Positions 19,907-28,974 of a stretch of DNA of 64,000 nucleotides are shown piece after piece. Location: positions 1-64,000 of IMG/VR virus record IMGVR_UViG_3300010157_000056; one strand, given 5' to 3'. The notes under the pieces are model-generated. The model searched no databases and was not told the DNA's origin. It saw only the letters and a list, made by a program, of their open reading frames with translations. Numbering within the stretch: the stretch's first letter is position 1; each line of letters starts with the position of its first letter. The DNA is from a virus. The translations under genes and the position numbers were made by a program.

Positions 19907-22900
19907 TATCTTTGTACAAAATAATAGTCACCATCAGGTCCGTTATCGCAGAATAATCCTAAACAATTAAACCCTATCTGATCCATATATGCTATAACAG
20001 TATCTCGAAGTGGTGCACCTTTGTTATATTCAATTACTTGCAATTCAAGGATAACATGTTTAGCAGTTTTTAATATTTCTTCTGCACCTTTAAGAACATC
20101 TAATTCTGCACCCTGCACATCCATTTTAATTAGATCGGGTTTAGGAAATGCTTTTAGTCTAGCCACAGTATCCAATGTTACAGTATTCAATGATCGTTTA
20201 TGTGATTCGTTAAAATACTCCAAGGCATCAATTTTAATTTCTGGATTTTCTACATAATAACTATTTCCACCGGGCCAATAATTATTCTGATAGAAATCTA
20301 CAGACTTACCAGTAACATCACTGAGAACACCAATGTGATATTTTATACCTCGTTCTTTGTATATAGATTCAACTTCTGCCATTGCATCAAACGCTACATA
20401 TTCAGCATCGGGCCATAGTTTACTTGCCTCGGTGGTCCAACTAAGAACACATGCACCTATATCATATACAACCTTAGGTTCAACACCCGATGCTTTTAAC
20501 TTAGCCAAATAATCTAGATGAATTGTAGGTATCAGTGGTTGTGTGCTTAGATTTTTTAAATGGGTTGCAACATCAACAGTTTCCATAGTTTCAATTGCTT
20601 GTATGCCAGCATCAACTTCAAATGTAAAACTACCAATATGTTTGCAAAGTATCGATGGGTCTGCCCATATTTTAAATCCTTTGTTCTTTGCCTTAGCGCA
20701 GAAATCAACATCTTCAGAAACGGTGTTGTTATGATCAATGGCGCTGTGATATTTAAACTGAGGATATCCTATTTCTCTCATTACTTCAGATTTAACTAAT
20801 ACACATCCAAAACCACAACCCGCAACTTCCACAATAGATCTACCTTTCAATTTTGCATAAGGCATTTGAGTAACACCGCCGTTAGGAGTAGGTTCGTAAA
20901 TCTCAAGTGTATGTTGCCCTGGCTTTCTTTGTATATAAAGACCTGATACTATATCCTTGTCGTGTTCCAATAACTTTTTCAGTGTATTTGTAGGGAAAGC
21001 AATATCGCTATCTACACTAAACAAATAATCAAATCCTTTAACAACCCAATCAGCAATTAAATTACGAACCTGATCTACATTATATCCAAAGAACGCTTGA
21101 AAAGTTGTTTCATATCCGTCCGGAACTTCAAGATCGTATATTGATTTAAAAGTATCTGCTTCAATATTTTTTGCTGTAGGAATAGCAATTAATATTCGTT
21201 TCTTAGCAACTGGTTGGGTGATTGTTTTTTCAGGCATTATAGTTAAGTTACTTTTTATTTTGTCGTATATTATACGTTCTCTTTCTAAAAATCCGCTAGT
21301 AATAGACAAATCTGATGTAGTGGATGCAAATGGTGTAAAGTGATCCATATTGGTAATGAGGTAATTCTTTCTACCTTTGCTAAGTTGTACATCAAATATA
21401 AAATTATCACCAAAGTAAATCTCGAGACCCTCGGGGATATCTACCCATGCACTCTTATGCATAAACATAAGGCAACCAAATCCATATGTATGTTGATTGG
21501 TCCAGGGTACTATGTTAATAGTTTTATCAGTTACTGGTATTTGATGGAAAAATGATTCACCTGGACATAATCCAAATACTCCATTATCTTTAGTTATTAA
21601 ATCTTGCAATTGTTCAAACACAGCAGTATCAAATGTTACATCATCGTTAGCAATACAAATTTTATTATTACGTGCTGTGCTAACTCCTAAATTCCAAGCA
21701 GGATTAACATATATATTCTGTTTAAAATTTATCAATTTAATTTTATCATGTGCTAGTATACTAGCAGGCGGTGTTTTCATAACATCGTTGTTGATAATAA
21801 TAATTTCATCTACTAATGGATACTCACATAGTACTTTTAAAAAATTAACAAATTGATCTGTTACTTTCCACATAGTAGGAACTACCACAGAAAATTTTTC
21901 AGGATTACCTTTAACAATCTGTCTAGCATTACGAGTTTGTTCTTGAGCATTAACTTTGTAATCATTTAACGGGCTAGCATCGTTATAGTTATAAACAATA
22001 TCTTGCAAACATTTTACCTTGGATGGATCTGCTGCTTCTATTAATGCATAGAATACACTACCATCACCACCGGCTTTGTACCATTGCCCCTGTGCATCTT
22101 TAAATGCTGAGTCATCTATGTTGTTAAGCAGTGACTTCTTAAATGTGCGTAAATGTGTATATGGTAGGATCCAATTGAAATGATGATTCCTGTATGATTT
22201 ACGTTTTTTTACATCTTCAGGATAAGGTTGACTAATTAAAGGAATGTTGTCAACCATACTCCAACATGACCCATATGTAAACTCAGTGGATCCATTATAG
22301 ATATTATTATAATATGCAAGTATATTATTGTCGTTAATCAAACTATCATCGCCATCTAGTAACATAACAATAGTATCATCAGCAATCATTGCTCTAATGT
22401 TTTGTATTTGGTTCTTAACTGCACCTACATTTTCTGAGTTAGAAATAACTAGAAATTTATTTCTAACATCCATTGGTAAATCTGCCAGTGTTGCATTAAT
22501 AACTTCAAACGTGTTATCAGTACTAGCATCATCTATTAAAATATGTAGATAGTTGTTGTAGTCCTGTGATGCTACGCTGTTAATACATCTCGCAATATAA
22601 TTAGCACAGTTATAGAATGGGCTAATGATAGCAATGTTTTGTTCATTGCCTGTTTTATAGTTTTCCAACTCTACGCTGTTATGGAACTTACGATTCCATA
22701 CTTTATGCACTCTACGATTGATATCTGAAACTTTACGATATTCTGCTCTGCTTAGATATTTGCCCAAGCGTTTAGTCATCAACTGTTTCCATTGCAATGC
22801 TACAGTATCCCAACCTGCAAGGTCTTTGACAATATTGCAATAGTATTGTTTTTGTTGATGTAAATATTTGTTGTGATATGCTTGTACAGTCATAGCAACA

Positions 22901-23964
22901 AATTTATCTACCTGTTCTGCATTATTAATATCAGGGAACAATCCGTTGGATTCAATAGCATAGTCAATAGTATAGCAAGCACCTGGCAATGCAATTTCTT
23001 CCAATGCACCAAACTTACAAGTAATAATAGGAGTATTGTACAGCAACGACTCTAATGCAGATATACCAAAAGTTTCAGGAAATGCTGATGGATATAACAT
23101 ATAACTAGCATCGGTTAAAATGTCAGCAACTTCTTTTTGTGCAATAACTCCAGTATACTCAATACCAAGAGCAGCATTGCGTGGATCAGTACTCATCTCA
23201 CGCCAGTTCTTTTCCTGCTCATCCATCGCGGACTTGGTACTGAACACATAGTAACCACCAATAATTTTTAATTTTGCTTGAGGTAGTTGTTGTTTAACTC
23301 TGGGCCAAATTAATTTAACTAATGGAATCATACCTTTAGTCACACTTGCATTGTAGACAAACAAGTTAGGATCCTTAGCTTTGATATCAACCTCGGTTTT
23401 GTAATTACGAGCTCCATTGCGTGTAATGAACATCTTATTTTTCAAGACTTCGAAGTTACGTCTACGTCCGTGATTGCAATTAGTAACATAGGTCAAGTGG
23501 AAATCACTGAGTGTAAAGATGTCAGTGATTCTATTGGCCACTGCTAGTTCTTCAATTAAATTATCACCTAAGCAGAATGTATCGTGCATCCATAGCACAC
23601 GCATAGTTGCTTTACTTAAGATCCTATTATAGAGATCCATATTTTGGAATGGCATTGCTCTGTGGTCACCTAGTTTAGGATAGTCACTAGGTGCAGTGAA
23701 TGGTATTACCGTTCTACTGCTAATAACAATATCAAAGTAGTGATTGTTGTTTAGCTCGTTTAGTGGGAGATATCTAACATTGTTGTATATACCAGGGCTG
23801 GTGTGATCAACATTACAATCATTAAAGACTGTAACATCAAATCCAATAGCAGCAAGTTCCTGCGCCATTAGTATAACAGCACTTTCGCTGCCGCCCAAAC
23901 CTTGTTTAGTTAGTGTACTACCATCGTATGGTATACCGATAATATCTATAATAGCAAGTTTCAT
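19906..23964 (-). CDS. five-domain glycan-modifying enzyme: GT4-like, three GT-A domains and FkbM methyltransferase
   Basis: A 1352-residue fusion. Residues 1-400: GT-B glycosyltransferase of GT4 type (GLGGSESAVILMAQEL; PETFGISALESLLYNTP near the donor site). About 440-685: GT2 fold (IAIISPFYNCANYIARCINS; IDDASTDNTF; MLLDGDDSL). About 690-915: second GT-A unit (FSVVVPTMW; IIIINNDV; CIANDDVTF). About 920-1135: third GT-A unit (RILIAIPTAK; YLFSVDSDIAFP with a D-x-D; SEDVDFCAKAK). About 1160-1352: FkbM methyltransferase (VVYDIGACVLSW; LIKMDVQGAELDVLKG). It should assemble and cap a short glycan in the cytoplasm. It has a near-perfect sigma70 promoter with no ribosome binding site. Confidence 0.85.
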   Translation of the reverse strand: MKLAIIDIIGIPYDGSTLTKQGLGGSESAVILMAQELAAIGFDVTVFNDCNVDHTSPGIYNNVRYLPLNELNNNHYFDIVISSRTVIPFTAPSDYPKLGDHRAMPFQNMDLYNRILSKATMRVLWMHDTFCLGDNLIEELAVANRITDIFTLSDFHLTYVTNCNHGRRRNFEVLKNKMFITRNGARNYKTEVDIKAKDPNLFVYNASVTKGMIPLVKLIWPRVKQQLPQAKLKIIGGYYVFSTKSAMDEQEKNWREMSTDPRNAALGIEYTGVIAQKEVADILTDASYMLYPSAFPETFGISALESLLYNTPIITCKFGALEEIALPGACYTIDYAIESNGLFPDINNAEQVDKFVAMTVQAYHNKYLHQQKQYYCNIVKDLAGWDTVALQWKQLMTKRLGKYLSRAEYRKVSDINRRVHKVWNRKFHNSVELENYKTGNEQNIAIISPFYNCANYIARCINSVASQDYNNYLHILIDDASTDNTFEVINATLADLPMDVRNKFLVISNSENVGAVKNQIQNIRAMIADDTIVMLLDGDDSLINDNNILAYYNNIYNGSTEFTYGSCWSMVDNIPLISQPYPEDVKKRKSYRNHHFNWILPYTHLRTFKKSLLNNIDDSAFKDAQGQWYKAGGDGSVFYALIEAADPSKVKCLQDIVYNYNDASPLNDYKVNAQEQTRNARQIVKGNPEKFSVVVPTMWKVTDQFVNFLKVLCEYPLVDEIIIINNDVMKTPPASILAHDKIKLINFKQNIYVNPAWNLGVSTARNNKICIANDDVTFDTAVFEQLQDLITKDNGVFGLCPGESFFHQIPVTDKTINIVPWTNQHTYGFGCLMFMHKSAWVDIPEGLEIYFGDNFIFDVQLSKGRKNYLITNMDHFTPFASTTSDLSITSGFLERERIIYDKIKSNLTIMPEKTITQPVAKKRILIAIPTAKNIEADTFKSIYDLEVPDGYETTFQAFFGYNVDQVRNLIADWVVKGFDYLFSVDSDIAFPTNTLKKLLEHDKDIVSGLYIQRKPGQHTLEIYEPTPNGGVTQMPYAKLKGRSIVEVAGCGFGCVLVKSEVMREIGYPQFKYHSAIDHNNTVSEDVDFCAKAKNKGFKIWADPSILCKHIGSFTFEVDAGIQAIETMETVDVATHLKNLSTQPLIPTIHLDYLAKLKASGVEPKVVYDIGACVLSWTTEASKLWPDAEYVAFDAMAEVESIYKERGIKYHIGVLSDVTGKSVDFYQNNYWPGGNSYYVENPEIKIDALEYFNESHKRSLNTVTLDTVARLKAFPKPDLIKMDVQGAELDVLKGAEEILKTAKHVILELQVIEYNKGAPLRDTVIAYMDQIGFNCLGLFCDNGPDGDYYFVQR

Positions 23965-23973
23965 ATGCTATTA

Positions 23974-24001
23974 ATTATATACTCTTTGATCAGTGTGTCA
24001 A
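23974..24001 (-). promoter_or_regulatory. near-perfect sigma70 promoter, leaderless configuration
   Basis: TTGACA (24001-23996), a 16-base spacer and TATAAT (23979-23974). The ATG follows the -10 box by nine bases, exactly as at the exonuclease gene. TATAATTAA is shared by both. Confidence 0.8.
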
Positions 24002-24011
24002 CAATCTTGGT

Positions 24012-27000
24012 TTAACGAAGTAGTAATGTTTGTGTAGGTGGAGTAAATGCTGCTGTATAACGTGCTACACCTTTGGTAATTCTAAAATCATCAATGTAGC
24101 CAGCAAAATATTCTGCTGAATAAGTTGGATAATCTCTTCCTAATACAGCGTAATTTGATGCTATAAAATAAGTAGCAGTTCCTTGTCCATCTAACACGCC
24201 ATTAAGGTATAACTTAACATTATTTGTTGCAGAGTCGCTGCGCACTAATGCAATGTGATACCAAGTATTTACTACTAAGGTAGTAGCGCAAGTTATCATA
24301 CCTGTTTTGGTACCAGCACCCGTCCCGCCACTATTTGATCCGCCTAACCAAAATTGCAATTTTGAACCTGATCCAATTCTAACTAAATTACTATCTGGAT
24401 CCGTCGACCCTATACCAAATATTCCATTTGACACTACAGTGGTTGGATAAATCCAGCATTCCATAGTAAAGTCTCCTGATCCTAAGTTATATGCGCTAGA
24501 TGATGGCATTAACAAATAATCAGTGCTACCATTAAAATACATACTGCGAGGATTATAATTAGTAGCGGTTGATGATAATTTTGCCGATCCTACAGCAACA
24601 ACATCGTTATTCATTGTTGCATCATATATACCGGCATCATTAAATTTCAATAATAAACTTGTACTAGTAGTTGTATTTATTGTACCTACAGGAGCAGCAG
24701 GTGGAGTGAATGCTGCGGTATATAGTGCGGTTCCTCTTACTATTCTCATGTTAGACATATATCCAGTATAGTATGTCCCGTCTCCTCCAATCCTTGCTCC
24801 TATTCCTGTATAATTATTGGTATCTGTAGCAGTTACCACTAATGAACCATTTATATATCCAAATGTTTGATTAGCCGATGTACTAACTCTTGACACAGCA
24901 AGATGGAACCACTGATTTAATGGAATATTTGCTAAAGTACAGAAGAAGAATGAAGGATTTCCATAAATTCCCCAACATAACCCACTTGCTTGCGTAATAA
25001 CATTGAATGAACCTGCGCCACTGGTTGCATATAATATAATTTGATTATTTGCATTGGATGGCATATATAGCCATGCTTCCCATGTAAATGCACTTGTACC
25101 AAAATTAACAATAGATCCACTGGTATTGCTCAAATAACTACTGCCATTAAAATAAGCACTGCCGCCAATCAATGTTGTATTATATGCTCCGAGATTGTTG
25201 AATGGTGAGAAACGTTGTACACTTGGTGTACCACCTACGGTAAAAGTAGAAGTTGTACCACTTTTATCCATAAATCTATTGCTAGCAGCAGTTAACAATA
25301 CTGTATTAGTTACCATAGGTAACGGTGCAGTAGCAGGGGTAAAGTTATTGGTATATACCGCTGTTCCTATTAGTCTAATATTACTCATGTAACCATTCCA
25401 TAAATACCCGCCGGCCGGATTAGCACCTATAGTAACTCCTCCCGTATTACCAACAGTTCCTGAAATTGTATTAGTTCCTACAGAAATACCGTTAACATAA
25501 CCAGTTACAGTTGTACCAACTCTAACCCAAGCAACATGAGTCCATGCATTTAATGGAACAGAAGTAGAAGTGCCCCAGGTAAAATTTGCACCGCCATACT
25601 GATTGGACCAAAGTTGCCCACCACTACCAGTTAATGTAAAATAGTATCTACCTGTTGTTTCACTACCTATAGTAAAAAATGCCGAAGTACTCCCGTATGC
25701 TGATACATATACCCAAGACTCAAAAGTAAAGTTTCCAGTGAATGCAAAAGCAGAATTACTAGGTATAGACAAATAACTACTACCATTAAAGTAATTACTC
25801 CAATTTTGTCCAAACGGTGAGAATGATCCCTGTGTTGGAGTACCAACAGTAGATGTAATAGTTAATGTATTAACACTCGAATCTATGAATGATGTATTTG
25901 TTAAATTATATGCTTGTAACTCAATAGATCCTGAAGTTGTCCAAGAATAGTATACATACCCACTAGTAGTAACGATTGTAGGAGAACCTGTTGTGCTAGC
26001 AACACTATAATTAGAAGGATGTCTAATAATAACCGTACCTGATCCTCCTGGCATTTGAAGTGCACCACCACCACCAGTTGCAGTCATAGCAGACCTAGGA
26101 ACTCCAGCGCCACCGCCCCATAGGCCGTTACTTGAAAATCCACCACCACCACCGAGTGCATACTGACCAGAATTATTACCAGCAGATCCATTTTTAGCAC
26201 CTGCACCACCGCTGGCAAAGTATCCACTTTCACCATATGCTGAAAAGTTTGCAACATATAAACCAGCGCCTGGATTTGCGTTTCCAAGTGCAGCACCACC
26301 TGCACCACCACCACCACCACCACCCGGTTGAGTTGAAGTTTGTCCAGCGTAGCCGGCATTGCCAAATCCACCACTTGGACTTAGTGGTTGCACACCAAGT
26401 CCTCCGGCGCCACCTGTAGTAGTCCCACCACCACCACCACCGGACCCTCCATACCCGCCTGCTGTATCTTTTGTTCCACCATAGCCGCCGCCCAATGCAA
26501 TCACTGAAGTTATTGTAGTTGATGTTATAGAAGAATTATTTCCAGATGTTCCGTTTGAATTAAGGGCACCACCCAATCCTCCTGCACCTATCTGTATGGT
26601 ATATATGGCATTATTAGTTAAGATAGTTGAAGTGGTTACCAACCCACCTGCACCGCCGCCACCTGTATAATCATTATTTGTATTAGCACCTGTGCCGCCC
26701 CCTCCACCACCACCTACTACCAAGTAATCTACAGATATAGATACTGGTTGTAAAGTGTTTCCAGTTAATAACAACGAATTAGATTTAAAATATGGATCGG
26801 ATTGTTTTGTAAGTGGAGCAGTATATGCAGGATTTGGATAACTGATAATAACAATACCGGACCCACCGGCGCCGCTTTGTCCACTACCAAAATTTCCACC
26901 ACCTCCCCCACCCCCACCAGTATTGCTAGTACCATCTACTGATACTGATGTGGTATTAACTGCACCTTTTCCACCACCTCCAACTCCACCAGCACCCCAC

Positions 27001-28964
27001 CCACCGGCAAAATAAGCGGCGCCACCGCCACCACCTGCATAGTAAGTAGAGACTCCTGACAAAGTTGATGTTGACCCAGCACCACCAGCACCCCCCTGAT
27101 TTGATGCACCAGATGTTCCGTTTGCACTAGCACCGCCGCCACCACCAGCAGAACTAGCACCTGTACCAGTCCAGTAAGGCGCACCACCTGCAAATCCCTG
27201 CCCCGTTGTACCAACACCGGCAATTTGAGTTCCATCACCACCACCACCTGATCCACCTGCATTGCCTGGTCCAGTATTAAATGCGGCTCCACCACCACCA
27301 CCATATGCATATTGTCCAAATGGTGGAACAACAGTAGATGTAGTAGTTGGGCTACCAGTAGGTGTAATAGTAAGATTATTAACTGAGTTATCTATAAATG
27401 TATCATTTTGTAAGGTTAATAAACTTGCTGACCATACGGTTACGGTACTAATAACCGTTGGCGATCCAGTAACTGTTAAAATTTGTGGAGAGATACTATT
27501 ATCAACTATGGTGTTAGATTGTGCTGTTAATAAAATAACATAACTTGCTGTAGAAATAGCAGAAATATTAGTACCAGATGATTGTGTAGTAGATAAGTTA
27601 GTAGTAGGAGGAGAAAAGTTACCTGTATAAACTGCAACTCCTTTAGTAATACGCACATTAGAGATAGCACCGGGAAAGTTAGCAATAGAATTATCAGCAT
27701 ACAATCTACCAACACTAATTGTAGGAGTAGCAGGCCAGGTTGGAGTTACTGTATTTGTTACAACTGATATCCCATTAAGATAAAGTGTGTTTGTAGTTCC
27801 TGAACGGACCAGCGCAATATGTTGCCATTGATTAAGAGTAAGAACATTATTAGCCGATGCATAAAAAGTATTACCGGCAATAAAAAATTCTACTGCGTTG
27901 GTTGTTGTTATCCCAATTGCACAGCCGTTTGCACCCGAGGAAGCAGTATTAGTTATAGTAATTATGCCTGTGTGTGATGGTACAGATGTTGGATTTATCC
28001 AACATTCAATAGTAAAATCTGCTGTTAATTGATTTGATGCAAGTGCAGGTCCTGTCAAATATTGTGTAGTTCCACTAAAAGAAATACCATACAAAGAAGG
28101 TGCGGCTGCTGTTAATATGCGTGTTGGTGGGGTAAATGCACTAGTATATAATGCAGTACCTTTTATTACACGAAGATTGCTGATATATCCAAATAGATAT
28201 GTACCACCTTGATTACCAATATAATTTGTACCAGATACAAAACTTGTACTACTTACTTGTGTGTTAACCAATGCTCCATTAATGAAACATTTTAATGAAG
28301 TTCCGTTTCTTGTAATAGCAATGTGCTGCCATTGGTTTTTTGTTATTGTTCCACCATTAGTTTGTGTGCCATTATCGTATATGTAAAGTGAACCATTATA
28401 TACAAAAAACTGAAAAGTAGTTGTCAACCACAGTACTGTGCCTTGTGTTGTAGCGGTTGGATATACCCAGCATTCAACTGTAAAATCACCAGTTCCAAAT
28501 GCTAATACTGTATTATTTGCTACAGTTAGGTATTGAGCACTACCGTTAAAAAAACCAGAATATGTTGTTTCGTTGGGTGCAAGTATTGCTGAAATATTTC
28601 CATTATTACCTACACCAGTTGCAGCAGCACCAATTGCTGCACCGCCTGCTCCAACTGTTATTGCATACGCAGTACCAGGAGTGACTGCAAAACCACTCGA
28701 AGTTAAAAAACCGCCAGCACCACCACCACCACCTAGCCCCGAAGATGAGTTATCTCTTCCGCCAGAGGCACCACCACCTACTACTAGGTAGGATACTGTT
28801 AGTGGTGTGCTGGTGCTGCCGTTTCTTGTTAGTGGTTGAAATACACCAGATGATGTAAAAGTATGTATGGTACTTGAACCAATGTTAGTTATTACTCCGC
28901 CAGCAGCAGCAATAGGAGAGGCCATTGCCTTCTGTCGTTTAATTATACCAAGATCATATACCAT
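24012..28964 (-). CDS. giant tail-fibre adhesin with five LamG-like lectin domains and glycine-rich sheets
   Basis: A 1650-residue protein starting MVYDLGIIKRQ, an N-terminus shared with the neighbouring giant adhesin and probably the attachment tag. Modules: a glycine-rich unit (SYLVVGGGASGG...GGGGGAGGF) near 50-120; LamG-like sandwiches with the pattern FNGS..YL...FT.E.WVYPT and ending GYISNLRVIKGTALYTSAFTPP near 135-290, 295-455, 1040-1190, 1220-1400 and 1450-1650; further polyglycine units around 560-985. LamG folds bind glycans; glycine-rich motifs resemble the receptor tips of T-even-type adhesins such as gp38. It likely recognises the host surface. Its gene precedes the glycosyltransferase gene. 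Confidence 0.8.
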   Translation of the reverse strand: MVYDLGIIKRQKAMASPIAAAGGVITNIGSSTIHTFTSSGVFQPLTRNGSTSTPLTVSYLVVGGGASGGRDNSSSGLGGGGGAGGFLTSSGFAVTPGTAYAITVGAGGAAIGAAATGVGNNGNISAILAPNETTYSGFFNGSAQYLTVANNTVLAFGTGDFTVECWVYPTATTQGTVLWLTTTFQFFVYNGSLYIYDNGTQTNGGTITKNQWQHIAITRNGTSLKCFINGALVNTQVSSTSFVSGTNYIGNQGGTYLFGYISNLRVIKGTALYTSAFTPPTRILTAAAPSLYGISFSGTTQYLTGPALASNQLTADFTIECWINPTSVPSHTGIITITNTASSGANGCAIGITTTNAVEFFIAGNTFYASANNVLTLNQWQHIALVRSGTTNTLYLNGISVVTNTVTPTWPATPTISVGRLYADNSIANFPGAISNVRITKGVAVYTGNFSPPTTNLSTTQSSGTNISAISTASYVILLTAQSNTIVDNSISPQILTVTGSPTVISTVTVWSASLLTLQNDTFIDNSVNNLTITPTGSPTTTSTVVPPFGQYAYGGGGGAAFNTGPGNAGGSGGGGDGTQIAGVGTTGQGFAGGAPYWTGTGASSAGGGGGASANGTSGASNQGGAGGAGSTSTLSGVSTYYAGGGGGAAYFAGGWGAGGVGGGGKGAVNTTSVSVDGTSNTGGGGGGGGNFGSGQSGAGGSGIVIISYPNPAYTAPLTKQSDPYFKSNSLLLTGNTLQPVSISVDYLVVGGGGGGGTGANTNNDYTGGGGAGGLVTTSTILTNNAIYTIQIGAGGLGGALNSNGTSGNNSSITSTTITSVIALGGGYGGTKDTAGGYGGSGGGGGGTTTGGAGGLGVQPLSPSGGFGNAGYAGQTSTQPGGGGGGGAGGAALGNANPGAGLYVANFSAYGESGYFASGGAGAKNGSAGNNSGQYALGGGGGFSSNGLWGGGAGVPRSAMTATGGGGALQMPGGSGTVIIRHPSNYSVASTTGSPTIVTTSGYVYYSWTTSGSIELQAYNLTNTSFIDSSVNTLTITSTVGTPTQGSFSPFGQNWSNYFNGSSYLSIPSNSAFAFTGNFTFESWVYVSAYGSTSAFFTIGSETTGRYYFTLTGSGGQLWSNQYGGANFTWGTSTSVPLNAWTHVAWVRVGTTVTGYVNGISVGTNTISGTVGNTGGVTIGANPAGGYLWNGYMSNIRLIGTAVYTNNFTPATAPLPMVTNTVLLTAASNRFMDKSGTTSTFTVGGTPSVQRFSPFNNLGAYNTTLIGGSAYFNGSSYLSNTSGSIVNFGTSAFTWEAWLYMPSNANNQIILYATSGAGSFNVITQASGLCWGIYGNPSFFFCTLANIPLNQWFHLAVSRVSTSANQTFGYINGSLVVTATDTNNYTGIGARIGGDGTYYTGYMSNMRIVRGTALYTAAFTPPAAPVGTINTTTSTSLLLKFNDAGIYDATMNNDVVAVGSAKLSSTATNYNPRSMYFNGSTDYLLMPSSSAYNLGSGDFTMECWIYPTTVVSNGIFGIGSTDPDSNLVRIGSGSKLQFWLGGSNSGGTGAGTKTGMITCATTLVVNTWYHIALVRSDSATNNVKLYLNGVLDGQGTATYFIASNYAVLGRDYPTYSAEYFAGYIDDFRITKGVARYTAAFTPPTQTLLLR

Positions 28965-28974
28965 TGTTGTTTAT

